NCBI GenBank assembly: GCA_905612315.1
Contig: CAJQSL010000026.1
Span: 1 to 46,340 of the forward strand
Length of the DNA stretch: 46,340 bases
Origin: an uncultured Francisellaceae bacterium
GTDB taxonomy: Bacteria > Pseudomonadota > Gammaproteobacteria > Francisellales > CACEW01
Direction of reading: 5' to 3'
Below the pieces are notes generated by a model that saw nothing but the letters and a program-made list of their open reading frames with translations, did not search any database and was not told the origin of the DNA. Each line of letters begins with the position of its first letter. Positions within the stretch are counted from its first letter, which is position 1. A program made the translations under genes and the position numbers. Shown here piece after piece: positions 36,429 to 44,523 of the stretch.

Positions 36429-36839
36429 TTGAATATTGCTAATAACACCTTTAAACACAAAGCCGAAGTTAGAGACAGTGAATTAGATTTGCAAGGCATT
36501 GTAAATAATGGCAATTATTTTGTATATATGGAACACGCCAGGCACAAACATCTTAAATCCTTAGATTTAGACTTTAAAAAACTACATGATGCAGGCTATG
36601 ATCTGGTTTTAAGTGAAGTGCAAATGAAATTTAAAGCATCTTTAATATCGGGTGATGTTTTTATAACCTCATCTCAAATGGAGCAAAAAGGAAGAATTAG
36701 GGTTTTAGTTAAACAAACTATAACAAGAGAATCTGATAACCAAATTATTAATGAAGCTGTTTTTACAATTACTTGTGTTAATAATAAGACAGGTAAAATT
36801 GATATGCCTGAATGGATATTAGATAAGTTATTTGATTAA
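36429..36839 (+). CDS. Hotdog-fold acyl-CoA thioesterase (YbgC/FadM-like)
   Basis: A 136-residue single-hotdog protein. The segment DLQGIVNNGNYFVYMEHAR carries the family pattern with the catalytic Asp-to-Asn region (VNNGNYFVY..E). This group hydrolyses acyl-CoA or acyl-ACP thioesters. The start is TTG 36429, with AAAAGAG at 8 nt upstream. It follows mlaA by 34 nt in the same direction, so the two may be co-transcribed; both relate to lipids. The exact substrate is unknown. Confidence 0.85.
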   Translation: MNIANNTFKHKAEVRDSELDLQGIVNNGNYFVYMEHARHKHLKSLDLDFKKLHDAGYDLVLSEVQMKFKASLISGDVFITSSQMEQKGRIRVLVKQTITRESDNQIINEAVFTITCVNNKTGKIDMPEWILDKLFD

Positions 36840-36870
36840 TCCATTAGATACTAAGCACCGTTCTTCGAGG

Positions 36871-36910
36871 GATCCCTTCCCCTTTGGGGGAAGGTTAGGA
36901 TGGGGGGATC
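36871..36910. repeat. Degenerate copy of the GATGCCCCC palindromic repeat
   Basis: The right arm GGGGGAAGGTTAGGATGGGG matches the repeat at 33262-33314. The left arm lost about 10 bp, leaving GATCCCTTCCCC. It lies between the convergent thioesterase and rplI genes and may terminate both. Confidence 0.8.
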
Positions 36911-36970
36911 AAAACTGAAAAACCCACCCATAAAAATAAAACTAGAAATAAGAAAAGTTAATATAAAAAA

Positions 36971-37420
36971 TTAGTCTTCAGCAACAACAGCTACTTTTAA
37001 ACTAATTTCAATATCAGCATATAAATGAATACTAAATTCATACTCACCTAATTCACGAATAATACCATTAGGCATTCTAAGTTGCTGCTTATCAACTTCA
37101 ACACCTTTTTCTTGTAATAAATTAGCTAAATCACGAGTTCCAATTGAACCGAATAATTTACCCTCATCACCACATTTGGTTTTAATCTCTAAAGAAATTT
37201 CTTTAAGCTTATCAGCTTTGGCTTGAGCTACTTTAAGACGTTCAGATTCTAATTTCTCAAGATCTTTACGTTGTTTCTCAAAAACATCTTTATTTTCTTT
37301 AGTGGCGCGTAATGCTTTATCTTGTGGGAATAAGAAATTTCTGGCAAAACCTGATTTAACAGCAACTAGGTCGCCAACTTTTCCTAGTTTTCCAAGATTC
37401 TCTTTTAAAATGACCTGCAT
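36971..37420 (-). CDS. rplI: 50S ribosomal protein L9
   Basis: The protein of 149 residues binds 23S rRNA near the base of the L1 stalk. The true start is ATG 37420 (MQVILKENLGKLGKVG), preceded by AAAGGAG; a GTG at 37480 would overlap rpsR. The N-terminal domain is followed by the long connecting helix (about residues 40-80) and the C-terminal domain. It is the last gene of the rpsF-rpsR-rplI operon. Confidence 0.97.
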   Translation of the reverse strand: MQVILKENLGKLGKVGDLVAVKSGFARNFLFPQDKALRATKENKDVFEKQRKDLEKLESERLKVAQAKADKLKEISLEIKTKCGDEGKLFGSIGTRDLANLLQEKGVEVDKQQLRMPNGIIRELGEYEFSIHLYADIEISLKVAVVAED

Positions 37421-37466
37421 AAGGTACTCCTTTGTAAAAAATTTAAACGTTATAGCAATAAAATCA

Positions 37467-37706
37467 TCAATGTCTATCACAATAAGGCATTAAAGCTAAA
37501 TATCTGGCTCTTTTAATAGCTTCAGCTACCTGCCTTTGATATTTTGGTTTAGTGCCAGTAATTCTACTAGGAACAATTTTCCCAGTTTCAGTTATGTATA
37601 ACTGCAGAACGTCTAATTCTTTATAATCAATGTGAACAGGTTTGCCAGTCTCACGAGCTTGACGTGAAAATCGACAAAACTTCTTTCTTCTACTAAATTG
37701 TGCCAT
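37467..37706 (-). CDS. rpsR: 30S ribosomal protein S18
   Basis: The 79 residues match S18: a basic start ([13 protein letters not shown]), [19 protein letters not shown] in the middle and [15 protein letters not shown] near the end. S18 pairs with S6 in the small subunit platform. It starts 20 nt after rpsF, with GAGGAA upstream. Confidence 0.97.
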   Translation of the reverse strand: MAQFSRRKKFCRFSRQARETGKPVHIDYKELDVLQLYITETGKIVPSRITGTKPKYQRQVAEAIKRARYLALMPYCDRH

Positions 37707-37726
37707 GGTTTACTTCCTCGTATAAC

Positions 37727-38197
37727 TTACTCTGATTCTGTTTTTGACTCAGCTTTAGGAGCTGAATCTTCTTTTTTAGATGATCTATCTTCACGACTAT
37801 CACGCCGATCACGACTATCACCCCGATCACCCCGATCACGTCCATTGCCATTACCAAAAGACTTACCGCCTTTACGCTCAGGTGGCTCTAGAATTTGTGA
37901 TTTTCCTGTAATAGCTTCTTTTCTAGTAATAACTAAATTACGCAAGATTGAGTCGTTATAACGAAAGTTTTCTTGGATTTTCTCTAATGCTGATACAGTA
38001 CACTCAACGTTCATCATAACATAATGAGCTTTAAGTAATTTATTTATAGGATAAGCTAATTGGCGACGACCCCAATCTTCAAGACGGTGTACTTTGCCTT
38101 TTTCAGCTTCGACAAAGCCTTGATATTTTTCAATCAAGCTTTTAACTTGTTCACTTTGGTCCGGATGGACTACAAATACAATTTCATAATGTTTCAT
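37727..38197 (-). CDS. rpsF: 30S ribosomal protein S6 with charged tail
   Basis: The first 100 residues are typical S6 ([29 protein letters not shown]). The tail is extended to 156 residues by an Arg/Asp/Gly/Ser-rich, disordered segment with [16 protein letters not shown] units, then an acidic end. Proteobacterial S6 often has an acidic tail, which RimK extends with glutamate in E. coli; the RD-rich middle is unusual. AAGGAG lies upstream of ATG 38197. First gene of the operon. Confidence 0.96.
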   Translation of the reverse strand: MKHYEIVFVVHPDQSEQVKSLIEKYQGFVEAEKGKVHRLEDWGRRQLAYPINKLLKAHYVMMNVECTVSALEKIQENFRYNDSILRNLVITRKEAITGKSQILEPPERKGGKSFGNGNGRDRGDRGDSRDRRDSREDRSSKKEDSAPKAESKTESE

Positions 38198-38235
38198 GTT
38201 TTCTCCTTATGGGTTATCAAATAACATAATGATAA

Positions 38236-38268
38236 GCCGATTATTTAAATTATTTGCGACAAATCGGC
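38236..38268 (-). promoter_or_regulatory. Candidate S6:S18-binding leader hairpin
   Basis: GCCGATT (38236-38242) and AATCGGC (38262-38268) form a 7-bp stem in the rpsF leader. Bacterial rpsF leaders often fold a structure with a CCG motif that S6:S18 binds for feedback control. The position fits; a detailed match to that motif is not established. Confidence 0.35.
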
Positions 38269-38281
38269 AAGAAGCGAGGTA

Positions 38282-38310
38282 ATGGTATCTGTGTTGGTGC
38301 TTGATGTCAA
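38282..38310 (-). promoter_or_regulatory. Promoter of the rpsF operon
   Basis: A perfect TTGACA (38305-38310) and TACCAT (38282-38287) on the minus strand have a 17-nt spacer. They give a leader of about 80 nt to rpsF. Confidence 0.65.
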
Positions 38311-38357
38311 TTATATTAAATTTCAAATATTGCAACTCTTTTTTAACCACCTGTTAG

Positions 38358-38389
38358 CTTGTAGAGATGTATATTAAGATTTTATTAAG
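38358..38389 (-). promoter_or_regulatory. PmrA-like tandem box upstream of the rpsF operon
   Basis: On the minus strand CTTAATAAA (38381-38389), AT, CTTAATATA (38370-38378) nearly copies the boxes at 712 and 3384. The nearest -10 candidate, TACAAG (38358-38363), is weak and 6 nt away. The downstream gene, rpsF, has its own better promoter. It may be a real site for an unseen RNA or a chance match. Confidence 0.4.
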
Positions 38390-38476
38390 AACATCTACCA
38401 AAAAAACATAAGATTAAAATAAATTTTAAAATACTTGTATTAAAAACAAAAAGGAGAAAGAAAGATATACTAAATA

Positions 38477-39283
38477 TTAAATAGAAACCGCGACGGCAAA
38501 AAATTCCATTACTCTAACGTAGACCTTATCATATAAATCATCTGGCAAGAGTTTTAAATCAATCAACTTCCTGTTTCTTTGGTATAAGTCCCCAACTTTT
38601 GAACCATTATCTAAAATTACATCCATTAATTTTTCTCGTAATGCTTTATCTGCAAAGGCTTTATTTAACTTCTTAGTTGTAACATACGGGTAAGCCGATG
38701 GAATATTATCAGCACTATCACCTCTTATACTTTTGATAAAAACCTCATATTCAGCTGAATCTGATCTTGCTCTAAAGCGCCTATCTTTAGGATTATATAA
38801 CCTTACCTTAGCACTTATTAGTTGCATAAAATCTCGATCAGTACTTACTATAACCAAATCACTTTTTAAATCTGAATCTAAATTATCCGGTAAAACTTGC
38901 GCTAATACGCTAATTACATCATCCGCTTCACAGCCTTTGGTCATGATAGATAGTTTAGGATGTTTTTTTATAAATAAAACTATTGAGTCACGCACCGTTT
39001 GTCTTATCTCAGTCATTGGTCTATTTTGTTTATAATCAGGAAATAAGCTACTTCGCCAATATTTATTATCATCTGAATCGCAAGCAAAAATAACTTTGTA
39101 ATCAATATTATTGCCATTTTTATCAGATTTTATTTTGAAATTTCGATAAATACTTCGCATATAGATTTCTATTTGCAGCATTAAATGCTCATTTGCACTT
39201 ATTTGCTCTGCAAAATTATTACTGGCTCGATGCGCACAAATATAAGCAATATTAGATAAATCAAAAACTATAGTTTGCCTCAA
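38477..39283 (-). CDS. 5'-3' exonuclease of the FEN/RNase H (phage T4) type
   Basis: A 268-residue nuclease of the PIN-like flap endonuclease superfamily. Seen metal-site segments are FDLSNIAY, GCEADDVISVL and STDRDFMQL, then IRGDSADNIP of the H3TH motif. The order resembles phage T4 RNase H and PolA-type 5' nucleases more than E. coli ExoIX, so a phage origin is possible. It overlaps pepP by 4 nt (39280-39283), so the two are translationally coupled. Its job is likely flap or RNA-primer removal. Confidence 0.82.
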   Translation of the reverse strand: MRQTIVFDLSNIAYICAHRASNNFAEQISANEHLMLQIEIYMRSIYRNFKIKSDKNGNNIDYKVIFACDSDDNKYWRSSLFPDYKQNRPMTEIRQTVRDSIVLFIKKHPKLSIMTKGCEADDVISVLAQVLPDNLDSDLKSDLVIVSTDRDFMQLISAKVRLYNPKDRRFRARSDSAEYEVFIKSIRGDSADNIPSAYPYVTTKKLNKAFADKALREKLMDVILDNGSKVGDLYQRNRKLIDLKLLPDDLYDKVYVRVMEFFAVAVSI

Positions 39284-41079
39284 TCAATCAACTCCAACTT
39301 ATTCTTTAGCCACTTTTTATAATTATCATCAAGATGATCCGCTAATTTAGCATAAATATGCTCGTGGTAAAAATTAATTTGGGAAATATCATCTAAACTT
39401 AACAAACTTGTATCAATTAAATTTTTCTCATAAGGAAACAAGGTGAGCTTTTCAAACTTTAAAAACCCAGGTTTTTCAGATTTAACTACTAATAATAAAT
39501 CCTCTATTCTTATGCCAAAATCCCCTTCAAAATAAACCCCAGGCTCATCACTTATAACCATGCCTTCTTCTAAAGGAATATCCGTTCCCCGTGGAGACAC
39601 TCCCTGCGGCCCTTCATGCACGCATAAATAACTTCCGACACCATGGCCAGTGCCATGTGCAAAATCAGCGCCATGTTCATGTAAAAACTTGCGTGCCAAA
39701 ATATCCAGTTGCTTTCCTGTTGTGCCATATGCAAATTCTTCATTAGCCAAAGCAAGATTACCCTTTAAAACTAGCGTATAAAACTTACGCCACCTATCTT
39801 GAATATTAGATTTATCTTCACCTAAATTTAAAACTCGGGTTACATCAGTTGTGCCATCTAAATATTGCCCACCAGAATCTAGTAAATATAAGTGCTTATT
39901 AGATAATTTTTTAGAACTACCCTCTTTTGGTGAATAATGAATAATCGCTGCATTTGAGCCTGTGCTTGAAATAGTATCAAAACTTAAATCTAAACAGGAT
40001 TTATTAGCTAATCTTGCATTATTAATAACACTTGCTGCACTAAATTCATCTAAATTTTGCCAATCTTGCTCAAGCGCATAAATCCCTTTAACTAAAGCTA
40101 TGCCATCTAATAAGTGCGCTTTTCTCATGCCATCTTGCTGCACTTTATTTTTAGATGCTTTTATTTTATCCAGCGTTAAATTAGTATCACAAATTTTATT
40201 AGCATCTTTTAAATTCAAACTATCAAAACAAGCTTTAGATATATTCGAGCCTTCATATAACACTTTATCTATATCTAAATCCGAATCTAAAAAATCAAAG
40301 GATTTTAGATCATCTTCAAAATTTGCATAATTTTTTAAATCAATTTTATTTTGCTTGCAATAATCTTTTACATCTAGAGTTATCTTTTCTTCTAAAACCC
40401 ATAAAACACTATTTTTGTTATTATCAAAACTAATTAGCGCATAAGCCATAAAAATTGGGGTATGCTTGGTATCATTACCTCGTAAGTTTAAAAGCCACGC
40501 TATTTGATCAGATCTACTCAATAAATAATAAGAAATTTTCGTATCTAACTTAGATTTAATTTTATCTACTTTATCTTCAAAACTCTCCCCGGCATATTCG
40601 ATAGGATAAACTTTTATCTTATCCATTGGGGCTTTTGCTCTTTTAGTGTTTTTGTCTGTATTCCAAAGCTTTTCTATAAAATTATTATCTAATGGTATTA
40701 ACTTAGAATTAATATTAGTTATAAAGTCTTGTGATAATACCTTTGGGTCATATCCTATATTTAAATTTTCTTTTTGAACTTTATTTATTAGATAATTTAA
40801 CGGAGATTTATCTTTCGACTCCCACTTGCACATCTTGATATTTGAGCCTTCTAATTGCGATTTTGCCTGCACAAAATATCTGCCATCTGTCCAAATGGAA
40901 GCTGCATCTTTTTCTATTATCAAAACCCCATTGGAGCCATCAAACCCTGAAAGATAAGATCTTAGCTGCCAATGTGGGTGTACATATTCATTGAAGTGAG
41001 GGTCGGCATCTGATATCCATAATAGATCAATATTATTTTGCTGCATTAGCTTTTGGATAGCTTGTATTTTGTTTGTCAT
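39280..41079 (-). CDS. Aminopeptidase P family protein (M24B)
   Basis: A metallopeptidase that removes N-terminal residues preceding proline. The 599 residues fit the long, three-domain form resembling eukaryotic XPNPEP1: two creatinase-like N-terminal domains and a C-terminal pita-bread catalytic domain. Metal ligands appear in DSGGQYLDGTTD (Asp401 and Asp412), HGTGHGVGSYL, ISDEPGVYFEG and GIRIEDLLL. It starts upstream of the exonuclease gene with a 4-nt overlap, an unusual pairing. Confidence 0.93.
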   Translation of the reverse strand: MTNKIQAIQKLMQQNNIDLLWISDADPHFNEYVHPHWQLRSYLSGFDGSNGVLIIEKDAASIWTDGRYFVQAKSQLEGSNIKMCKWESKDKSPLNYLINKVQKENLNIGYDPKVLSQDFITNINSKLIPLDNNFIEKLWNTDKNTKRAKAPMDKIKVYPIEYAGESFEDKVDKIKSKLDTKISYYLLSRSDQIAWLLNLRGNDTKHTPIFMAYALISFDNNKNSVLWVLEEKITLDVKDYCKQNKIDLKNYANFEDDLKSFDFLDSDLDIDKVLYEGSNISKACFDSLNLKDANKICDTNLTLDKIKASKNKVQQDGMRKAHLLDGIALVKGIYALEQDWQNLDEFSAASVINNARLANKSCLDLSFDTISSTGSNAAIIHYSPKEGSSKKLSNKHLYLLDSGGQYLDGTTDVTRVLNLGEDKSNIQDRWRKFYTLVLKGNLALANEEFAYGTTGKQLDILARKFLHEHGADFAHGTGHGVGSYLCVHEGPQGVSPRGTDIPLEEGMVISDEPGVYFEGDFGIRIEDLLLVVKSEKPGFLKFEKLTLFPYEKNLIDTSLLSLDDISQINFYHEHIYAKLADHLDDNYKKWLKNKLELID

Positions 41080-41256
41080 GATTTTTATTATCTAAATATA
41101 TTGTGGATATATTTTAGATTATACAGAAGTTGTGGGGGTTTTGTAGGGGGTTACGATGACATCTCAGAAATTATATCTAAACATTTACTACTAGCACCAA
41201 CAGATCAGAAGGTACAGTACTCTCTTCTCGTCTTTAAATCTTTTTTAAGTTCAGAT

Positions 41257-41398
41257 ACAGAACTAGCCCCCTTTATTCTCCCAGCTTTAGCGTCGATGGA
41301 AGTGGAAGGGTCTCCAGAATTTCCTTTACAGAACTAGCCCCCTTTATTCTCCCAGTTTTAGCGTCGATGGAAGTGGAAGGGTCTCCAGAATTTCCTTT
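41257..41398. repeat. 71-bp tandem duplication at the 3' end of the 41273 gene
   Basis: Units 41257-41327 and 41328-41398 differ at one position. Because 71 is not a multiple of 3, the copies are read in different frames, and the duplication creates a new C-terminus and stop. Before duplication the frame would have run on through SELKKDLKTRREYCTF. Confidence 0.9.
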
Positions 41399-42299
41399 GG
41401 ATTGTAAATAAAGTTTACTACTATCAAAAAAATGTTCAAAGGACACATCAAGGGCATAGCACTGGGCAGCTAAAGCCCTCACTTGGTATTCTTCTTGCGC
41501 TGCCAATTCAACATTAGACATCTGGGACATGAGGTGGTCCACGCGGCTACCCGCTTCCCCTACTGTTCCTATAAATTCGTTCATTTTCCTTCTTCCTCTA
41601 CCATTTAGAAACGCCTTCATGTTTACTGGTGCGCAGCCCGGGCTAGGCACACGGGATAATGTCAATACCCTATTAAAAAAATCAACTTTTTTTAATAAAT
41701 TTGTGTTGTAACCATAAGGAACAAGAAGTTGATCCATACGGTCCGGGGCCGAGTTCAATGGTTCTAATGTTCTGAGCCCTTTTTTACCGTACAGTTTCTG
41801 ATCATACGTCCAGCGAAAATCCTTCAACTTGGATTCCCACTCACTTGCTTTGTAAACCTTCTTGCTCCAAGAGTCAGCTATATAACAGTCTGTGCCCCAT
41901 GTCGTGGGATCGGAGATATCTGATAGTGGTTCACGCCCAACTACTACAAACATATGATCCCCGTTTTTAATACAGTAAGCTTCGGCATTTATCTCTGGAT
42001 GATGATTATGGATGTATTCCACTGTATTTAGACCGTGCTCGCGACAGTTACCGGTATGCCCCTCTTGACTGAATATGAACTCCATCTTACATTTTATAAA
42101 CAGCCGGTATTCGACGCTTTCATCTCTGTCATATTTACATAGGAGGGCTCGGACCACCTCATTTTTGTCTAGGTCCCAGCAGTACCGTTGCCAAACTAGC
42201 TCCTCGGGTTCGTCATTATTAGATAAATCTGTGAAGCCTTATGGCAAGCAACTTGTTTACCTCCGCAATAGCTTCCTCCGCAACGATTCTATGTGCCAT
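41273..42299 (-). CDS. Candidate papain-like (Cys-His-Asp) effector, frameshifted near its start
   Basis: A strong AAGGAGG (42304-42310) precedes ATG 42299, which opens MAHRIVAEEAIAEVNKLLA, but the frame ends after 26 codons. One extra base (around 42239) separates it from a long frame that continues GFTDLSNNDE and runs to 41273. Joined, they give 341 residues. The motifs GNCREH, NGDHMFVVVGR and YIADSW match the Cys, His and Asp of papain-like peptidases or deamidases (C85, H115, D142 after joining). The rest is unrecognised. GC content is higher than the neighbours'. Without the join, translation would start at GTG 42157, which has no ribosome binding site. The joint frame may be decayed, or the base may be a sequence error. 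The function is inference. Confidence 0.6.
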
Positions 42300-42338
42300 G
42301 TCTTATCCTCCTTGAATATATTAACTAACTGCTTCTAC

Positions 42339-42362
42339 CTTACATGCAAAATCACATGTAAG
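42339..42362. promoter_or_regulatory. Palindromic operator upstream of the 41273 gene
   Basis: CTTACATG and CATGTAAG (42339-42346, 42355-42362) are perfect 8-bp arms with an 8-nt spacer. On the minus strand a TATAAT lies immediately upstream (42366-42371 on the plus coordinates), so the palindrome overlaps the likely transcription start. The regulator is unknown. Confidence 0.55.
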
Positions 42363-42522
42363 TTATTATACATTTTTTTTTGCTGTAAAAAAACTTATTT
42401 ATAATATTATATGCAAATACATACATAAAAATATGAATAACACGAAAAATTTGCACACAATATCGTGATATAAATAGAGTTAAAACCAAGAAAAATCTGA
42501 CATTAAGAAAAACAAAAAAACC

Positions 42523-43350
42523 CTATCCCTGACAAACCTCACAATAAACCGTAGTCCTTTGCCCAAGGCGAGTTTCTTGTAAAATGCTCTTACACTCATT
42601 GCAAGAGTCTCCTCCTCTGCCATAAACTTGCAGAGTTTGCTTAAAATACCCAGGTTTGCCATCAACTTGTTTATAATCCTTTAAAGTTGTGCCACCCATT
42701 TGAATAGATAATTTTAAGATTTGTTTTATATTTTTAACTAATAAGCTTAAATACTCAAAACTTACATCACATGCAGGCTTATTAGGATTTATTCTTGATA
42801 AAAATAAAGACTCATTTGCATAAATATTACCAACACCGACTACTAATTTGCTATTCATAATGGCAAGTTTAATCGGAGTTTTACGCCCTTTTAAAATTTC
42901 ATGCAAGTATTCTGGAATAAAAGATTCACTAAGAGGCTCCGGGCCAAGATGTTTTAATAATTCATGATTATTAATATTATGAGCATCATGCCATAAAACC
43001 GCACCAAATCTTCTTGCATCATTTAAAACTAATACTTTATTTTCAAAAGATATTGCAAAATGATCATGCTTTTTTTTGGATTTAAGCCAAGTATCATAAG
43101 GCTCGTTTATAATTGTTAAAAAGCCTGACATACCAAAGTGCATAATTAAATTACCAGTATCAAATTTGATAATTAAATATTTGGCTCTACGGGTTATATC
43201 TTGAATTTTTTGCCCGGATATTAAAGATGATACATCCGGCATTGCCCATCGAAGATTTTCTCTAAATTTTGATACTTTTAGTACTTTTTTATTTAAGCAG
43301 TTTTTATGAAGATAATTTTTTATTGTTTCGACTTCTGGTAGCTCTGGCAT
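42523..43350 (-). CDS. mutM: Formamidopyrimidine-DNA glycosylase
   Basis: MutM (Fpg) excises 8-oxoguanine and other oxidised purines and cuts the abasic site. The 275 residues start MPELPEVETI with the catalytic Pro1-Glu2; the MHFGMSG region and the H2TH region with VGNIYANESLF follow. A C-terminal zinc finger (CNEC...CEVC, with GQRTTVYC) ends the protein. All key residues are present. Confidence 0.97.
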   Translation of the reverse strand: MPELPEVETIKNYLHKNCLNKKVLKVSKFRENLRWAMPDVSSLISGQKIQDITRRAKYLIIKFDTGNLIMHFGMSGFLTIINEPYDTWLKSKKKHDHFAISFENKVLVLNDARRFGAVLWHDAHNINNHELLKHLGPEPLSESFIPEYLHEILKGRKTPIKLAIMNSKLVVGVGNIYANESLFLSRINPNKPACDVSFEYLSLLVKNIKQILKLSIQMGGTTLKDYKQVDGKPGYFKQTLQVYGRGGDSCNECKSILQETRLGQRTTVYCEVCQG

Positions 43351-43455
43351 AATTTTATTTTTCTATCTATTTTAAATTTATCGATTTTAACAATCGATGC
43401 GTGCGATGCATAAGATTACACCAAAGTAACATCGCAATAACTGCATAGAGGATTT

Positions 43456-44380
43456 TTATATATCTAAAATTGATTTCCCATAAAACTTCTGCAATTGCTT
43501 TAAAGGCGATTGATCAGGATATTTCATAGCTTTTACTGGAAGATAAAAACTTTGCTCCAGCACATATTGCCCTGAGAGAATACCATAAGATATTTGATCA
43601 CAAAAGGCCAACCATGAACTGCCGCTTGGAAAAGAAACTTCAGTATAGTCAATCTGTTCTTGATACTCTTTATCTTTTTGCATTAAGTTATTGATAGATA
43701 ACATGTAATGATCATATAAACTTCTAGAAGACTTTGTTCTTCTGAATAATTTCATAAGAGTTCTAGAAAACAGCATTGGGCGCGCTACCTGTGGGGCAAA
43801 ACGTTTGATAATTTTACAAAAAATCATCCCCCAAATGCCAAACTCGATCTTGATTATCTGGATTTATATTTGCATATAAACGCAATATACGATCCCCTCT
43901 AACAGGATTAGTAGCAAAGGCATCAACATGCAAAAGCTGGTCTTTTTTGCGCACCTCACCCCCACAGCCACCAAATCCGCCAACAACTTCAGATGTTCTA
44001 AATGATGTCCCTGCAGTTTTTAAATCATTTGCATATTGAGGTAAGGCTTGATGCACAAAATCACGCGCTGTAATGGCAAATCTTCGCATAACATCTTCTA
44101 CGCATTTTTTAACTTGATGCGTTACTCCAGCACCGCTAGATAGCCCTTTTAAAGTATCTTGCTCTAAATTATAAACAATTTTTTTACAACCTAAACCTAA
44201 AAGATTTGGATCAAAAATAATTTTTTCTTCTTTTTCTATATTAAATTTAAGCTCAGGGAAAAATAAAATTCCAGCATGCTCTAATGATTTTATCATTTTT
44301 GATTGAGTTGCTTTAGGCGGCACATCAACCCAGTTGTTTAAATTATATTTTGCAACTTTACATGAGTTAGATTCTGGCAT
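43456..44380 (-). pseudogene. kdoO: Kdo hydroxylase with an internal frameshift
   Basis: The family is an Fe(II)/2-oxoglutarate dioxygenase that hydroxylates the outer Kdo of lipopolysaccharide. The first frame (44380-43814, 188 codons) contains LHVDAF (His151, Asp153). A T6 run (minus strand; 43818-43823) then shifts the frame. Deleting one T joins DDF to CKIIKRF and restores 307 residues, a normal length, with the family's C-terminus SGQYVLEQSFYLP. In addition the second iron-ligand position, where I expect His in the family's S-H-A pattern, is Tyr (ISYGILSGQ, residue 265). Two independent defects favour a dead gene, but error or slippage remains possible. Confidence 0.8.
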
Positions 44381-44449
44381 ATAGCATCTCTTAAAATATG
44401 ATTTAGATTATTTAGATGATTTAGATGATTTATCTATTTTAGATAGTTC

Positions 44450-44477
44450 TTGACCTATTATAGCTCAAATTTATAAT
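44450..44477 (+). promoter_or_regulatory. Promoter of the condensation-domain gene
   Basis: TTGACC (44450-44455) and TATAAT (44472-44477) are separated by 16 nt. GAGG at 44511-44514 then precedes ATG 44524 by 9 nt. Confidence 0.65.
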
Positions 44478-44523
44478 GATATTATTGATGTAAAAAATAA
44501 CAATATTAAAGAGGATGCTATTT

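Noticed and set aside
41053..41337. Plus-strand open frame spanning the pepP start and the tandem repeat
   Set aside because: It is antisense to pepP and to the candidate effector and has no start signal.
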